Below are positions 44,302 to 52,275 of a stretch of 64,000 bases of DNA, in pieces. The notes under the pieces are model-generated. The model did no database searches. It saw only the letters and a program-made list of their open reading frames with translations, and was not told the origin of the DNA. The DNA is from Catalimonadaceae bacterium JC749 (GTDB lineage: Bacteria > Bacteroidota > Bacteroidia > Cytophagales > Cyclobacteriaceae), in the NCBI GenBank assembly GCA_021730635.1, contig JAJNNC010000001.1, forward strand, positions 496,001 to 560,000, read 5' to 3'. Position 1 is the first letter of the stretch, and each line of letters starts with the position of its first letter. The translations under genes were made by a program, and so were the position numbers.

Positions 44302-46770
44302 ATGTTTAAGAACTACGTTACCACTACCCTAAGGAATTTTCGTCGACATAAGGCCAATACACTGATCAATATAGCAGGGCTGGCATTGAGTATTTCCTGC
44401 TGTATCTTTATCTACGCTTTTGTCAGACATGAATATACCTTTGACAACTTCCATCGCAAGGCTGATCGTATTTATCGGATAGTTTCTCAGTATAATGGTC
44501 CCAATGGATTAAGCTACCAGGGATATGTCACCTTTCCTTTAGCCAATGCCCTACGACAAGACTTTCCCGACCTTGAATATGTCACCCTGGTGTATAATAA
44601 CTTAACGGCAGTGGTCAAAACACAAAATGAAGCCGGAACGCTCAATATGTTTGAGGAAGATGAAATGGCGTATGCCGATGAATATTTTCTGGAAACTTTT
44701 GATTATGAGGTATTGGCTAGCCAACCGGGAAAACTGCTAGCTACCCCGGAAGAGGTAGTACTTACCCAAAAACTGGCAGATAAATTTTTTGGACGGGCTG
44801 CGCAAGGTCAGTATGAAACGCTGATAGGTCAGACTTTGCTTATCAATAAAAATCCCTACCGAATTTCAGCCATTCTGCAAGACATACCGCGTAATACCAA
44901 CGTTACTTTTCAGATGCTGCTCCCACTGAAAGCATTTGAAAGGCTGGAACCTCAGCAGGCTGAAAATTGGTATAACACCAATTCCAATACCTACGCATTT
45001 GTTACCTTATCCGAACAGGATGATCCTGCCAGGGTTGAAAAACAATTGGTTGCTTTCACCCATAAATACTTTAATGAAGAGACTGCTTCCCGACAGACCT
45101 ACTACCTGCAACCTTTAACAGCAGTACACACCGATGAACAATATGAAGGCACTCTCTATGCCGCACCCCGGATACTGATCATTGCTTTCGTAACCATGGG
45201 CCTGATCGTGTTGCTTACAGCCTGCATCAACTTTGTCAATCTAGCCACGGCACAGTCGGTCAAGAGGGCCAAGGAAATTGGCATTCGTAAGACCCTGGGA
45301 AGCCTTAAATATCAGCTGATCATTCAGTTTATGGGTGAGACTTTCCTGCTGACGATCCTGGCCTCGCTGGTAGCATTCTTTCTGGCCGACTGGTTTGCGG
45401 GTGTTTTCAACCAATATCTGTCAGTGGTTACTGATTATGGCCTCACCCTGGACATTTCTATCCTCTACTTTCTGTTAGGATTATCGTTGTTCATCACCTT
45501 ACTGGCCGGTTATTATCCGGCACAGATATTGGCCAGCTACCGTCCGGTAGAAGCTTTGAAGCAGTCTATTTCGCAAAAAAACACAGGTTTTGCTGGCCTG
45601 TTCTCATTGAGAAAAACTTTGGTGGTTGCCCAATTTGTAATTTCACAACTGCTAATCATAGGTACCCTGGTGGTGGCCATGCAAATGCACTACTTCCGCA
45701 ACCTTGATCTGGGCTTTGCCAAAGAAGGAATTATGGTTGTTTTCACTCCGGGCGAAGATCAACAGAAACTGGAGGTTTTACGGAACGAACTGATGAAGCA
45801 GGCACCCATACAGTCTGTCAGTTTCAACTCAGGACCACCTACCTCCGGCAGCAGCAGTTGGACCAACTACTATGCTAAATCTGCGGGAGATGGGGAGAAG
45901 TACGCCATCGAACGAAAGTATATAGACCCTGAATATCTGTCTATCTATGAGGTATCGCTGCTGGCAGGCAGAAGCCTGCGGGAAGAAGATAAGGTGAGCC
46001 GCGACAGTACCGGTGAGATAGCCCGCTACCATGTCTTGCTCAATGAAAAAGCAACAAAACTACTGGGCTATAGCCATCCGGAAGAAGCTATTGGTCAGGT
46101 CATCATCACAGATGCTACAGACGGTCGCGGCAGCGAAGCCACCATTGTAGGTGTGACAGAAAACTTTGCCAATGCTCCTTTACAGCAGGAAGTGCATCCC
46201 TGCATGCTGGTGTATAGCCGCGATTGGGTATATATGACGGCCATCAAAATGAATTTAGAACAAAAAGCCCAGACTTCAGCCTACATACAAAGTGTATGGG
46301 AAGCACTGTACCCTGACCAGTTTTATGAAGCTATGTTGTTGGACGAATACTTCCAGATTGAAGCCTTTTATTTGATAGAGGATATCATGTACCAGGGTTT
46401 TAAGATATTTTCTTTGCTGTCTATCTTTATCGGCTGTCTCGGTTTGTATGGCCTGGTGGCTTATCTCTCCCTGCAGCGCCAGAAAGAAATCGGCATTCGT
46501 AAAGTGTTAGGTGCATCTGTTGCTCAAATTATGTATCTGTTCACCCGTGAGTTTCTGTGGCTGGTCGTACTGGCTTTTATCATTGCAGCACCTCTTGGAT
46601 ATTTTGCCATGCAAGCCTGGCTGGAGTCTTTTGCCCACCGCATTGAATTGCACCTGGGTTATTTCGCGCTGGCGCTCCTGACTTCCGTAGGTATTGCCTG
46701 GATCACGGTAGGGTATAAATCCATTAAAACGGCTATCACTAACCCGGTAGAAAGCTTAAGGAGTGAGTAA
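44302..46770 (+). CDS. FtsX/MacB-type permease (array member 7)
   Basis: These 822 residues begin MFKNYVTTTLRNFRRHK. Motifs: VKRAKEIGIRKTLGSLKYQL and RQKEIGIRKVLGASVAQI; tail NPVESLRSE. Where other members read like ARKYFGEENPLGK in the first domain, this one has KFFGRAAQGQYETLIGQTL, a short insertion. It has no promoter motifs upstream and follows the heptad element, so it is probably second in the operon starting at 41748. It converges on the chromate transporter gene; the stops are 79 bp apart. Confidence 0.9.
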   Translation: MFKNYVTTTLRNFRRHKANTLINIAGLALSISCCIFIYAFVRHEYTFDNFHRKADRIYRIVSQYNGPNGLSYQGYVTFPLANALRQDFPDLEYVTLVYNNLTAVVKTQNEAGTLNMFEEDEMAYADEYFLETFDYEVLASQPGKLLATPEEVVLTQKLADKFFGRAAQGQYETLIGQTLLINKNPYRISAILQDIPRNTNVTFQMLLPLKAFERLEPQQAENWYNTNSNTYAFVTLSEQDDPARVEKQLVAFTHKYFNEETASRQTYYLQPLTAVHTDEQYEGTLYAAPRILIIAFVTMGLIVLLTACINFVNLATAQSVKRAKEIGIRKTLGSLKYQLIIQFMGETFLLTILASLVAFFLADWFAGVFNQYLSVVTDYGLTLDISILYFLLGLSLFITLLAGYYPAQILASYRPVEALKQSISQKNTGFAGLFSLRKTLVVAQFVISQLLIIGTLVVAMQMHYFRNLDLGFAKEGIMVVFTPGEDQQKLEVLRNELMKQAPIQSVSFNSGPPTSGSSSWTNYYAKSAGDGEKYAIERKYIDPEYLSIYEVSLLAGRSLREEDKVSRDSTGEIARYHVLLNEKATKLLGYSHPEEAIGQVIITDATDGRGSEATIVGVTENFANAPLQQEVHPCMLVYSRDWVYMTAIKMNLEQKAQTSAYIQSVWEALYPDQFYEAMLLDEYFQIEAFYLIEDIMYQGFKIFSLLSIFIGCLGLYGLVAYLSLQRQKEIGIRKVLGASVAQIMYLFTREFLWLVVLAFIIAAPLGYFAMQAWLESFAHRIELHLGYFALALLTSVGIAWITVGYKSIKTAITNPVESLRSE

Positions 46771-46849
46771 TGCTTCAGCCGTGGTGCCCTAACTTCCTGA
46801 AACGCCGGACGCTAAAACAGCAAACAAGGTGAAAAGTATTTTGACTTTC

Positions 46850-48184
46850 TTACCTGAGAAACAGATAATACCCCAAACCCAGCAATACACATACGCCTAT
46901 GGTCTTGAGCATGTCCCAATGAAGTTTGAAATAACAGAAAAAAGCGACCAGGGTAATGATCAGGGCGGCTACATTGAGGGTTTCCCATTGCGGTATTTGC
47001 AGTGTCATGCCTGTTACCTGCCGCTCATCTATCTGCTGAAAAAGGGTCCGGAGCGTAAACCATACCCCCAGGTTAAGTATAACACCTACTACCGCGGCAG
47101 TAATGCCAGACAGTATCGTGTTAAGATTTTTGTTACCCCTGAGGTATTCTATATAGGGCGCTCCGGCAAAGATGAAAAGAAAACAGGGCAGAAAAGTGAC
47201 CCAGGTGACCAGCACAGAAGCTAAGATGGCTGCTGTTAAAGGCTCTACATTTCCGGGGAAACGAAAAGCCCCCATAAAACCTACAAACTGCACTACCTGA
47301 ATTAAGGGACCGGGTGTGGTTTCAGCCATACCGAGTCCATCCAGCATTTCTCCGGGTTTGAGCCAGCCATAAGTTTCCACCGCTTTCTGGGTGATATATG
47401 CCAGCACCGCATAAGCACCTCCAAAAGTCACTACGGCAGTTTTACTGAAGAAGACGGCTTCAGAGAAGAAAATATTATCCTCCCCCAGGAAAAGCAGGAT
47501 AAGCAGGACTGGCAAAAACCAAAGCAGCCCACAAATAACAATGACCTGCAGGGTTCTTCTGGCAGCAGGTTTTTCCGGCTTGATATGGCTGTCAATCACA
47601 GCCATTTCATCCTGATCTGAGAGTTTATGCCCTTTGATGACATAAAATTTTTCCTCCCGGATCCTCCCCCCTATAAATCCTATGAGCCCTGCGGCCAGCA
47701 CGATATAAGGAAAATCTATCTGGAAGAAAAAGATGGCGATGAAAGCCCCTACTGCCATCATGACCATCACTTCGTTTTTCAACGCTCGCTTCCCGATCTT
47801 GATGACTGCCCCTATGACAATAGCCAGTACGGCTGGCTTAATGCCAAAGAACAGCCCCTGTACAAAAGTGACATCTATAAAAACCGCATACAGGATACTC
47901 AGGATCAGAATAGACAAGAAACCAGGGAGAATAAATAAAGTGCCGGCTACGAGGCCTCCTTTGGTTTTGTGCAACAGCCAGCCAATATAGGTAGCCAGCT
48001 GCTGTGCTTCGGGGCCGGGAAGCAACATGCAATAGTTAAGAGCATGCAGAAAGCGGTTTTCGCTAATCCATTTTTTTTCCTCTACCAGCAGTTTGTGCAT
48101 CACGGCTATCTGTCCGGCAGGTCCGCCAAAGCTGTAGATCGCCACCTTGACCCACACCTTTAAGGCTTCTTTGAAGTCAACCAT
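46850..48184 (-). CDS. chrA: Chromate efflux transporter (two-domain ChrA)
   Basis: These 444 residues are two homologous halves of about six helices each. The first has VWVKVAIYSFGGPAGQIAVMHK and NYCMLLPGPEAQQLATYIGW; the second has SKTAVVTFGGAYAVLAYI and GMAETTPGPLIQVVQFVGF. The GGP/PGP motif pairs are diagnostic of the CHR family, which expels chromate using proton motive force. In this organism the true substrate may be another oxyanion. The short tail of small genes around it includes no chromate reductase or ChrB regulator. Confidence 0.9.
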   Translation of the reverse strand: MVDFKEALKVWVKVAIYSFGGPAGQIAVMHKLLVEEKKWISENRFLHALNYCMLLPGPEAQQLATYIGWLLHKTKGGLVAGTLFILPGFLSILILSILYAVFIDVTFVQGLFFGIKPAVLAIVIGAVIKIGKRALKNEVMVMMAVGAFIAIFFFQIDFPYIVLAAGLIGFIGGRIREEKFYVIKGHKLSDQDEMAVIDSHIKPEKPAARRTLQVIVICGLLWFLPVLLILLFLGEDNIFFSEAVFFSKTAVVTFGGAYAVLAYITQKAVETYGWLKPGEMLDGLGMAETTPGPLIQVVQFVGFMGAFRFPGNVEPLTAAILASVLVTWVTFLPCFLFIFAGAPYIEYLRGNKNLNTILSGITAAVVGVILNLGVWFTLRTLFQQIDERQVTGMTLQIPQWETLNVAALIITLVAFFCYFKLHWDMLKTIGVCVLLGLGYYLFLR

Positions 48185-48640
48185 CTATTCAGTAAGCAAT
48201 TGTTCAATGAAAAAGCAGCGGACAAGTCACCACTGCTTATCTCAAAGATAGGGCATAAATCTATCAGTAGTATGCCAGGCAGTTTAAACAGCAAACGGAT
48301 TGTTTTCTGTCGTTGTTTGCGCAATCCGCCTCTGGCTTTGCCTCCTGTATTGGTTGGCAGGAGGGATAGCATCCTGGGTATTTTCCAATTCCTTACAAAA
48401 ACATTATCAGGAAAAACCTTATGGATTGGTTTTCTCTTTTACAGGGTTCGTCTAGTTGTTTTGCCACTCTGTCTATTAATCCGGACCTTATAGGCTAAAA
48501 ACTACGATTTATGCGTATACATTGATAATTATCACAAGAAAAATGAGACTTCAATAAAAATTTTCATCTTTTTTGAAACAAAGTATATACAATTGTTGTA
48601 TAGACAAACAAAACCAGATTGATTTACTAACAAAAAACAC
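48185..48640. other. 456-bp divergent intergenic region
   Basis: Between chrA (left) and the YceI gene (right). A plus-strand frame at 48200-48493 is open but its composition is unlike protein and I do not call it. The right third is very AT-rich and holds the palindrome at 48586-48602 described separately. Confidence 0.5.
48586..48602. promoter_or_regulatory. MarR-type palindromic operator candidate before the YceI gene
   Basis: TATACAA-TTG-TTGTATA, 17 bp with perfect 7-bp arms, ends 38 bp before the YceI ATG. This is the shape of MarR/OhrR-family operators (compare the known OhrR-type TACAATT half-sites). No MarR gene is in the window, so the regulator is unknown. Confidence 0.5.
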
Positions 48641-49252
48641 ATGAAAAAAGTATTCAGTAAGTTTTATGCCCTCAGCCTGTTAGCGCTGCTGGCTTTTGTA
48701 GCACCCCACAAAGAGGAAGCTACCTATGCTGTTGATCCGCAACAAAGCCAAATCAAATGGAAAGGTGAGAAGGTTACCGGCGAACATACAGGCACAATTC
48801 AGTTGAAAGAAGGAAACCTGGTGGCTCAGGACAACCAACTGACTGGCGGCCGCTTTGTCATAGACATGCCCACCCTCGTTGATGAAGACCTGACTGGAGA
48901 TTCTAAAGGGAAACTGGAAGGGCACCTGAAATCTGATGATTTCTTTGGGGTTGAGAAATATCCTGAAGCTACTTTTGTCATTACCAAAGCCACTCCTCAA
49001 CAGGGGAACCAGTATGAAATTACCGGGGACCTGACTATCAAAGACACTACAGAACCTGTTACTTTTCCCGCTACTGTCAATGTGAAGGATGGGAAGGTTG
49101 CAGCAGAAGCTACCATCACCGTGGATCGTACCAAATACGGGATCAAATTCCGCTCCGGTAGCTTTTTTGATGACCTGGGCGACAAGATGATTTATGATGA
49201 GTTCGAGCTTCAGGTTTCGTTGGTCGCTAACCAGGAAGAAGTAGGCAACTAA
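48641..49252 (+). CDS. YceI family periplasmic protein
   Basis: These 203 residues have a signal peptide (about 1-21). The YceI lipocalin-like domain shows YAVDPQQSQIKWKGEKVTGEHTG, then HLKSDDFFGVEKYPEATF, GDLTIKDTTEPVTFP and IKFRSGSFFDDLGDKMIYDEF. YceI proteins bind polyisoprenoid or similar lipids; in Bacteroidota they are often induced by stress and controlled by MarR regulators. A palindrome lies just upstream and a strong terminator just downstream, so this is a single-gene unit. Confidence 0.92.
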   Translation: MKKVFSKFYALSLLALLAFVAPHKEEATYAVDPQQSQIKWKGEKVTGEHTGTIQLKEGNLVAQDNQLTGGRFVIDMPTLVDEDLTGDSKGKLEGHLKSDDFFGVEKYPEATFVITKATPQQGNQYEITGDLTIKDTTEPVTFPATVNVKDGKVAAEATITVDRTKYGIKFRSGSFFDDLGDKMIYDEFELQVSLVANQEEVGN

Positions 49253-49280
49253 TCAAAAAAAATATAAAAACGATCAAAAG

Positions 49281-49307
49281 GCCTCAGCATCATCTGAGGC
49301 TTTTTTT
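49281..49307 (+). terminator. Intrinsic terminator of the YceI gene
   Basis: GCCTCAG (49281-49287) pairs perfectly with CTGAGGC (49294-49300) around CATCAT, followed by seven T residues, 28 bp after the stop codon. Confidence 0.9.
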
Positions 49308-49389
49308 ATTGTCACACAATCATGATACTCGGTTCATACGCCAGCATGTTATGAGCACCTGAAGCCATCCTCCCATCCAACTGCTTCAC

Positions 49390-49758
49390 TCACTTTTTAA
49401 AAATAAAATAAACGGCCAGCACCAGCAATATGAATCCTACCAGATGATTCCAGCGAAAAACTTCAGTCTTGAATACGGTCAGTGCAAAGATGGTAAACAC
49501 TACCAGTGTGATCACTTCCTGAATGACTTTTAATTCTACCAGAGAGAAAGGGCCTCCGTTCGCCCGAAAGCCAATCCGGTTGGCAGGCACCTGGAAACAA
49601 TATTCAAAGAAAGCAATTCCCCAACTGATCAGCACGATCACGGCCAGACCTGCCTGTTCAAACCAATGCAATTCTTTAAATTTTAAATGACCATACCAGG
49701 CGATTGTCATGAAAGTATTAGATAATATCAGCAATAGAATCGTGTAAATGGCTTTCAT
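49390..49758 (-). CDS. DMT-family membrane protein (DUF486)
   Basis: Starting from the ATG at 49758 the product has about 122 residues and four predicted helices: AIYTILLLILSNTFMTIAWYG, AGLAVIVLISWGIAFFEY, a helix after LVELKVIQEVITLVVFTIF, and HLVGFILLVLAVYFIF. FQVPANRIGF followed by FSLVELKVIQE is the DUF486 signature; members are small drug/metabolite transporter-like proteins of unknown function. An upstream extension to 49857 lacks membrane or family character. Confidence 0.85.
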   Translation of the reverse strand: MKAIYTILLLILSNTFMTIAWYGHLKFKELHWFEQAGLAVIVLISWGIAFFEYCFQVPANRIGFRANGGPFSLVELKVIQEVITLVVFTIFALTVFKTEVFRWNHLVGFILLVLAVYFIFKK

Positions 49759-49882
49759 AGAAAAAAATTTCGCCAAAAGTAATACAAAATTCCATCTTCC
49801 TGTTTGACTACTGACACTTAATTTTAAAGGCAGAACATCACGAATGGCGATGCACAAGAAAAATGATACTGCTCAGCGAAGC

Positions 49883-50152
49883 CTATCCCCTGATCATCAG
49901 ATTCCTTCTCCTGAACTCTTTATAATACCGGCGACGTCCCATATGATACCAGACAGCCAAAACCACAGAGACCAGCGCAATCAAAATAGTCGCCGCACTG
50001 GCTATCTCAGGCTGTACGTTGATGGGTACCAGATAGATAATAAAAAACAAGGCCAGGAGCGCCAGCGATACATATAAACCTCGGAAAGTATGCTTATGAA
50101 AGGAACGTCTTAGCTCCTCCTCGGTGAGTTGTGCCAGTGAATTACTATTCAT
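49883..50152 (-). CDS. Small two-helix membrane protein, unknown
   Basis: This 89-residue protein starts with a charged stretch (NSNSLAQLTEEELRRSFHKH). Two transmembrane helices follow (about 27-45 and 51-67) joined by a short proline-containing turn, then a strongly basic end (HMGRRRYYKEFRRRN). I recognise no family. The inside-positive ends suggest both termini are cytosolic. It is upstream of the DUF486 gene on the same strand, 124 bp apart. Confidence 0.6.
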   Translation of the reverse strand: MNSNSLAQLTEEELRRSFHKHTFRGLYVSLALLALFFIIYLVPINVQPEIASAATILIALVSVVLAVWYHMGRRRYYKEFRRRNLMIRG

Positions 50153-50453
50153 AATAGGTAAATAAGTTAGGTCCTACAATGTTTTGATTTTTCGCCGGAT
50201 GACTATCGTAAGCTATTTCTTTTCTAAAATTTTTCATAACCAGAAAAAAAAATAAAAAAAATATGTCCTGCCTGCCAACCAAATAAAACTTCCTGGTGTC
50301 ATTGTGTACATATGCGAACAATTATGCACGATAATGAACAACTTTGACGACTATTTGGCATGTAAAACACTCATTTTCAAATCATTACTTAATGGCACAT
50401 TAGTTGAAATATACTTAAAAAATTAACCTAGCCAGGATTGCCTCCTCATCGTC
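50153..50453. other. Intergenic region holding the regulatory unit of the deleted permease
   Basis: A 301-bp gap between the leftward small membrane protein gene and the rightward deleted permease. Everything recognisable is the palindrome pair and promoter-like element at 50305-50408; the rest is AT-rich. Confidence 0.5.
50305..50408 (+). promoter_or_regulatory. Paired palindromes and -24/-12-like promoter before the deleted permease
   Basis: TGTACA-TATG-CGAACA at 50305-50320 and TGCACG-ATAA-TGAACA at 50325-50340 start 20 bp apart. TGGCAC-ATTAG-TTGAA at 50393-50408 has its GG exactly 54 bp after the second palindrome. The predicted leader is about 36 nt. Confidence 0.75.
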
Positions 50454-51608
50454 ATGTTTAGAAACAACCTCATCTTTGCCCATAGAAAACTGAAAAAGAA
50501 CAAGCAAGTTTCTTTCATCGAGCCTATTGCTCCCCACGCAGTAGAAAAAGGCAAAGAGATAGGACACAGAAAACTTCTTATCATTCTGAAAAGACAGCTT
50601 TCCTGGCAGTTTCTTGGCGAAGCTACCCTGATCAGCTTTATTGCGCTGCTACTGGGAATGGTCGTTATCCAGCTGCTTTTACCCTACTTCAACGAAATGA
50701 CAGGCCAGTCTACCACTATTGATGACATTCTTTCAGCAAAGTCTTTGGTGCGTTTGTTGGCAATAGTCTGTTCAATAGGCCTTATAGCCGGTCTTTACCC
50801 CGCCTTTTACCTGGTTGCGCTGAAACGCGCAAGCCTCTTGAAAAAGCCTTTGAAGGCTGCTTTCAATAAGAGCTGGCTTCGTAAGAGTCTGACCATATTT
50901 CTATTCAGCATGGCTATATCTCTGATGGTAGGTAGCCTTGTGGTCTTTGACAAGCTCAGCATCATCAGCAACCATTCGCTGGGATTTGACCATGAGCAGA
51001 TCATGGTGGTACCTATCAAAAACAGCCTTGTGCAGGATAAACTGGAAGTAATTAAAAATGAGCTAACACAAATAGACCATGTAATTCATGTAACGGCAGC
51101 TTCTAACATTCCCGGCACCAATTTTAATCAGTTTCCAATCTGGCGTATGGATAAGCCACAACACCAGATAGACGCCTCAGAATGCTTTGTAGACGATGAT
51201 TTTTTCACCGCTATGAATATTCAGGTGCTGGAAGGCAGGGGGTTTTCCAGACAGGCAGCCTCCGACTCAGTCGATAATTTCATTATCAACGAAACAGCAG
51301 CCCGTGCTTTGCATCTGCGTCATCCGATAGGAGAAACCCTGATATGGGGCTGGGGTTCTGCGGCAGTTCCACAAAAAGGCATGGTAGCCGGAGTGGTAGA
51401 AGATTTTCCTTTTCAATCTGCACACGAACCGATCCGTCCTCTGGTCTTCCGGGTATCCCCTGGCGCTTATAATTATATGCTGATTAAAATAGAGCCTCAA
51501 AACATGAAGGCTACTATAGGCACTATTGAAAAATTCTGGTCAGGTATCGATCCGAAGTATGGCTTTAGCTTTCATTTTCTGGATGATAACCTGCAACAAC
51601 AAATATGA
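50454..51608 (+). CDS. Internally deleted FtsX/MacB-type permease remnant
   Basis: An open frame of 384 codons starts like the paralogues (MFRNNLIFAHRKLKKNKQVSF) but jumps at about residue 22 to the segment corresponding to residue 310 (KGKEIGHRKLLIILKRQLSWQFLGEA). This loses TM1's remainder, the first periplasmic domain and one helix. It ends at FHFLDDNLQQQI, where the others still have about 115 residues with the last three helices and the NPVxSLR tail. So both a central and a C-terminal part are gone, yet frame and promoter remain. It is probably non-functional as a transporter, or a regulatory fragment. Confidence 0.8.
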   Translation: MFRNNLIFAHRKLKKNKQVSFIEPIAPHAVEKGKEIGHRKLLIILKRQLSWQFLGEATLISFIALLLGMVVIQLLLPYFNEMTGQSTTIDDILSAKSLVRLLAIVCSIGLIAGLYPAFYLVALKRASLLKKPLKAAFNKSWLRKSLTIFLFSMAISLMVGSLVVFDKLSIISNHSLGFDHEQIMVVPIKNSLVQDKLEVIKNELTQIDHVIHVTAASNIPGTNFNQFPIWRMDKPQHQIDASECFVDDDFFTAMNIQVLEGRGFSRQAASDSVDNFIINETAARALHLRHPIGETLIWGWGSAAVPQKGMVAGVVEDFPFQSAHEPIRPLVFRVSPGAYNYMLIKIEPQNMKATIGTIEKFWSGIDPKYGFSFHFLDDNLQQQI

Positions 51609-51691
51609 AAGGGCCCATGCGTAAGCGCATAGCCGACAATAGCAAATAATAAATATCATATAAAACTAACTAAATAATAAGCCTGAATACA

Positions 51692-52081
51692 ATGAATACT
51701 ATCTACTTCGAGAATTTGAAGGTTTGGCAGGACAGCACTGATATCGCCGCTGCACTATATCAGCAATTGAAAGACCATCAGCCTTTTAGTATGAAAGACC
51801 ATATGCAAAGGACAACGCTTTCTATTGCTTCTAACATCAACAAATTCTTTGAAAGGCGCTCTCAGGAAGAATCTATACAATTTCTGTATACGGCTCTGGA
51901 ATTTTGTATGGAACTCAAATCTCAATTACAAATAGCGCAGCATGATCAGTTACTCCTCACAGAGGTATCCGATCTGTTACAGGAAAGAGCCCGTCAAATT
52001 TCTGCGATGCTCTACAAACTCATTCACAATAAAAGAACAGCCATGCACCCTCTCTACAATCCTTTGTATTGTATGGCATAA
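51692..52081 (+). CDS. Four-helix-bundle protein (23S rRNA IVP/S23 family)
   Basis: These 129 residues open YFENLKVWQDSTDIAAALYQQL and continue through AFSMKDHMQRTTLSIASNINKFFERRS-like and FLYTALEFCMELKSQLQIA segments. This is the pattern of the S23/IVP four-helix bundle family found free-standing in many Bacteroidota. The conserved GxxR of the second helix is altered (NINKFFERRS where most have IAEGxGR), so it may be drifting. It occupies the place where the missing end of the permease would be expected, 83 bp after it. Function unknown. Confidence 0.82.
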   Translation: MNTIYFENLKVWQDSTDIAAALYQQLKDHQPFSMKDHMQRTTLSIASNINKFFERRSQEESIQFLYTALEFCMELKSQLQIAQHDQLLLTEVSDLLQERARQISAMLYKLIHNKRTAMHPLYNPLYCMA

Positions 52082-52221
52082 AGCTGCGGTTCATCACCGA
52101 TACCGGACAGCTATCGGACAACAATTCTATCTGCTGTCTGGCCTAAGAGCCTTATTTATTGTCTGAGTTGCTTTCGGTTCCCTTACCATGTAGCGATCGA
52201 GTCTTAAAAGGTCATAAAATG

Positions 52222-52246
52222 AAAAGGGCAGGAACGATGCCTGCCC
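52222..52246 (-). terminator. Intrinsic terminator of the LamG/Ig-like gene
   Basis: On the minus strand GGGCAGG pairs with CCTGCCC around a 7-nt loop and is followed by TTTTCATTTTAT. It lies 30 bp beyond the stop codon of the gene transcribed leftward. Confidence 0.75.
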
Positions 52247-52275
52247 AATATTTACTCTTTCATTTGTCTATCATA

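Noticed and set aside
48200-48493. 97-codon plus-strand frame before the YceI gene
   Set aside because: No recognisable motif, no promoter-like context and unusual composition; it begins in the 5' region of the divergent chrA gene.
52082-52140. Sequence CACCG-ATAC-CGGACA followed by ATCGGACA, resembling another palindrome pair
   Set aside because: The second half-site is 11 rather than 20 bp from the first, the left half reads TC instead of TG, and no rightward gene follows. At most a decayed control unit.
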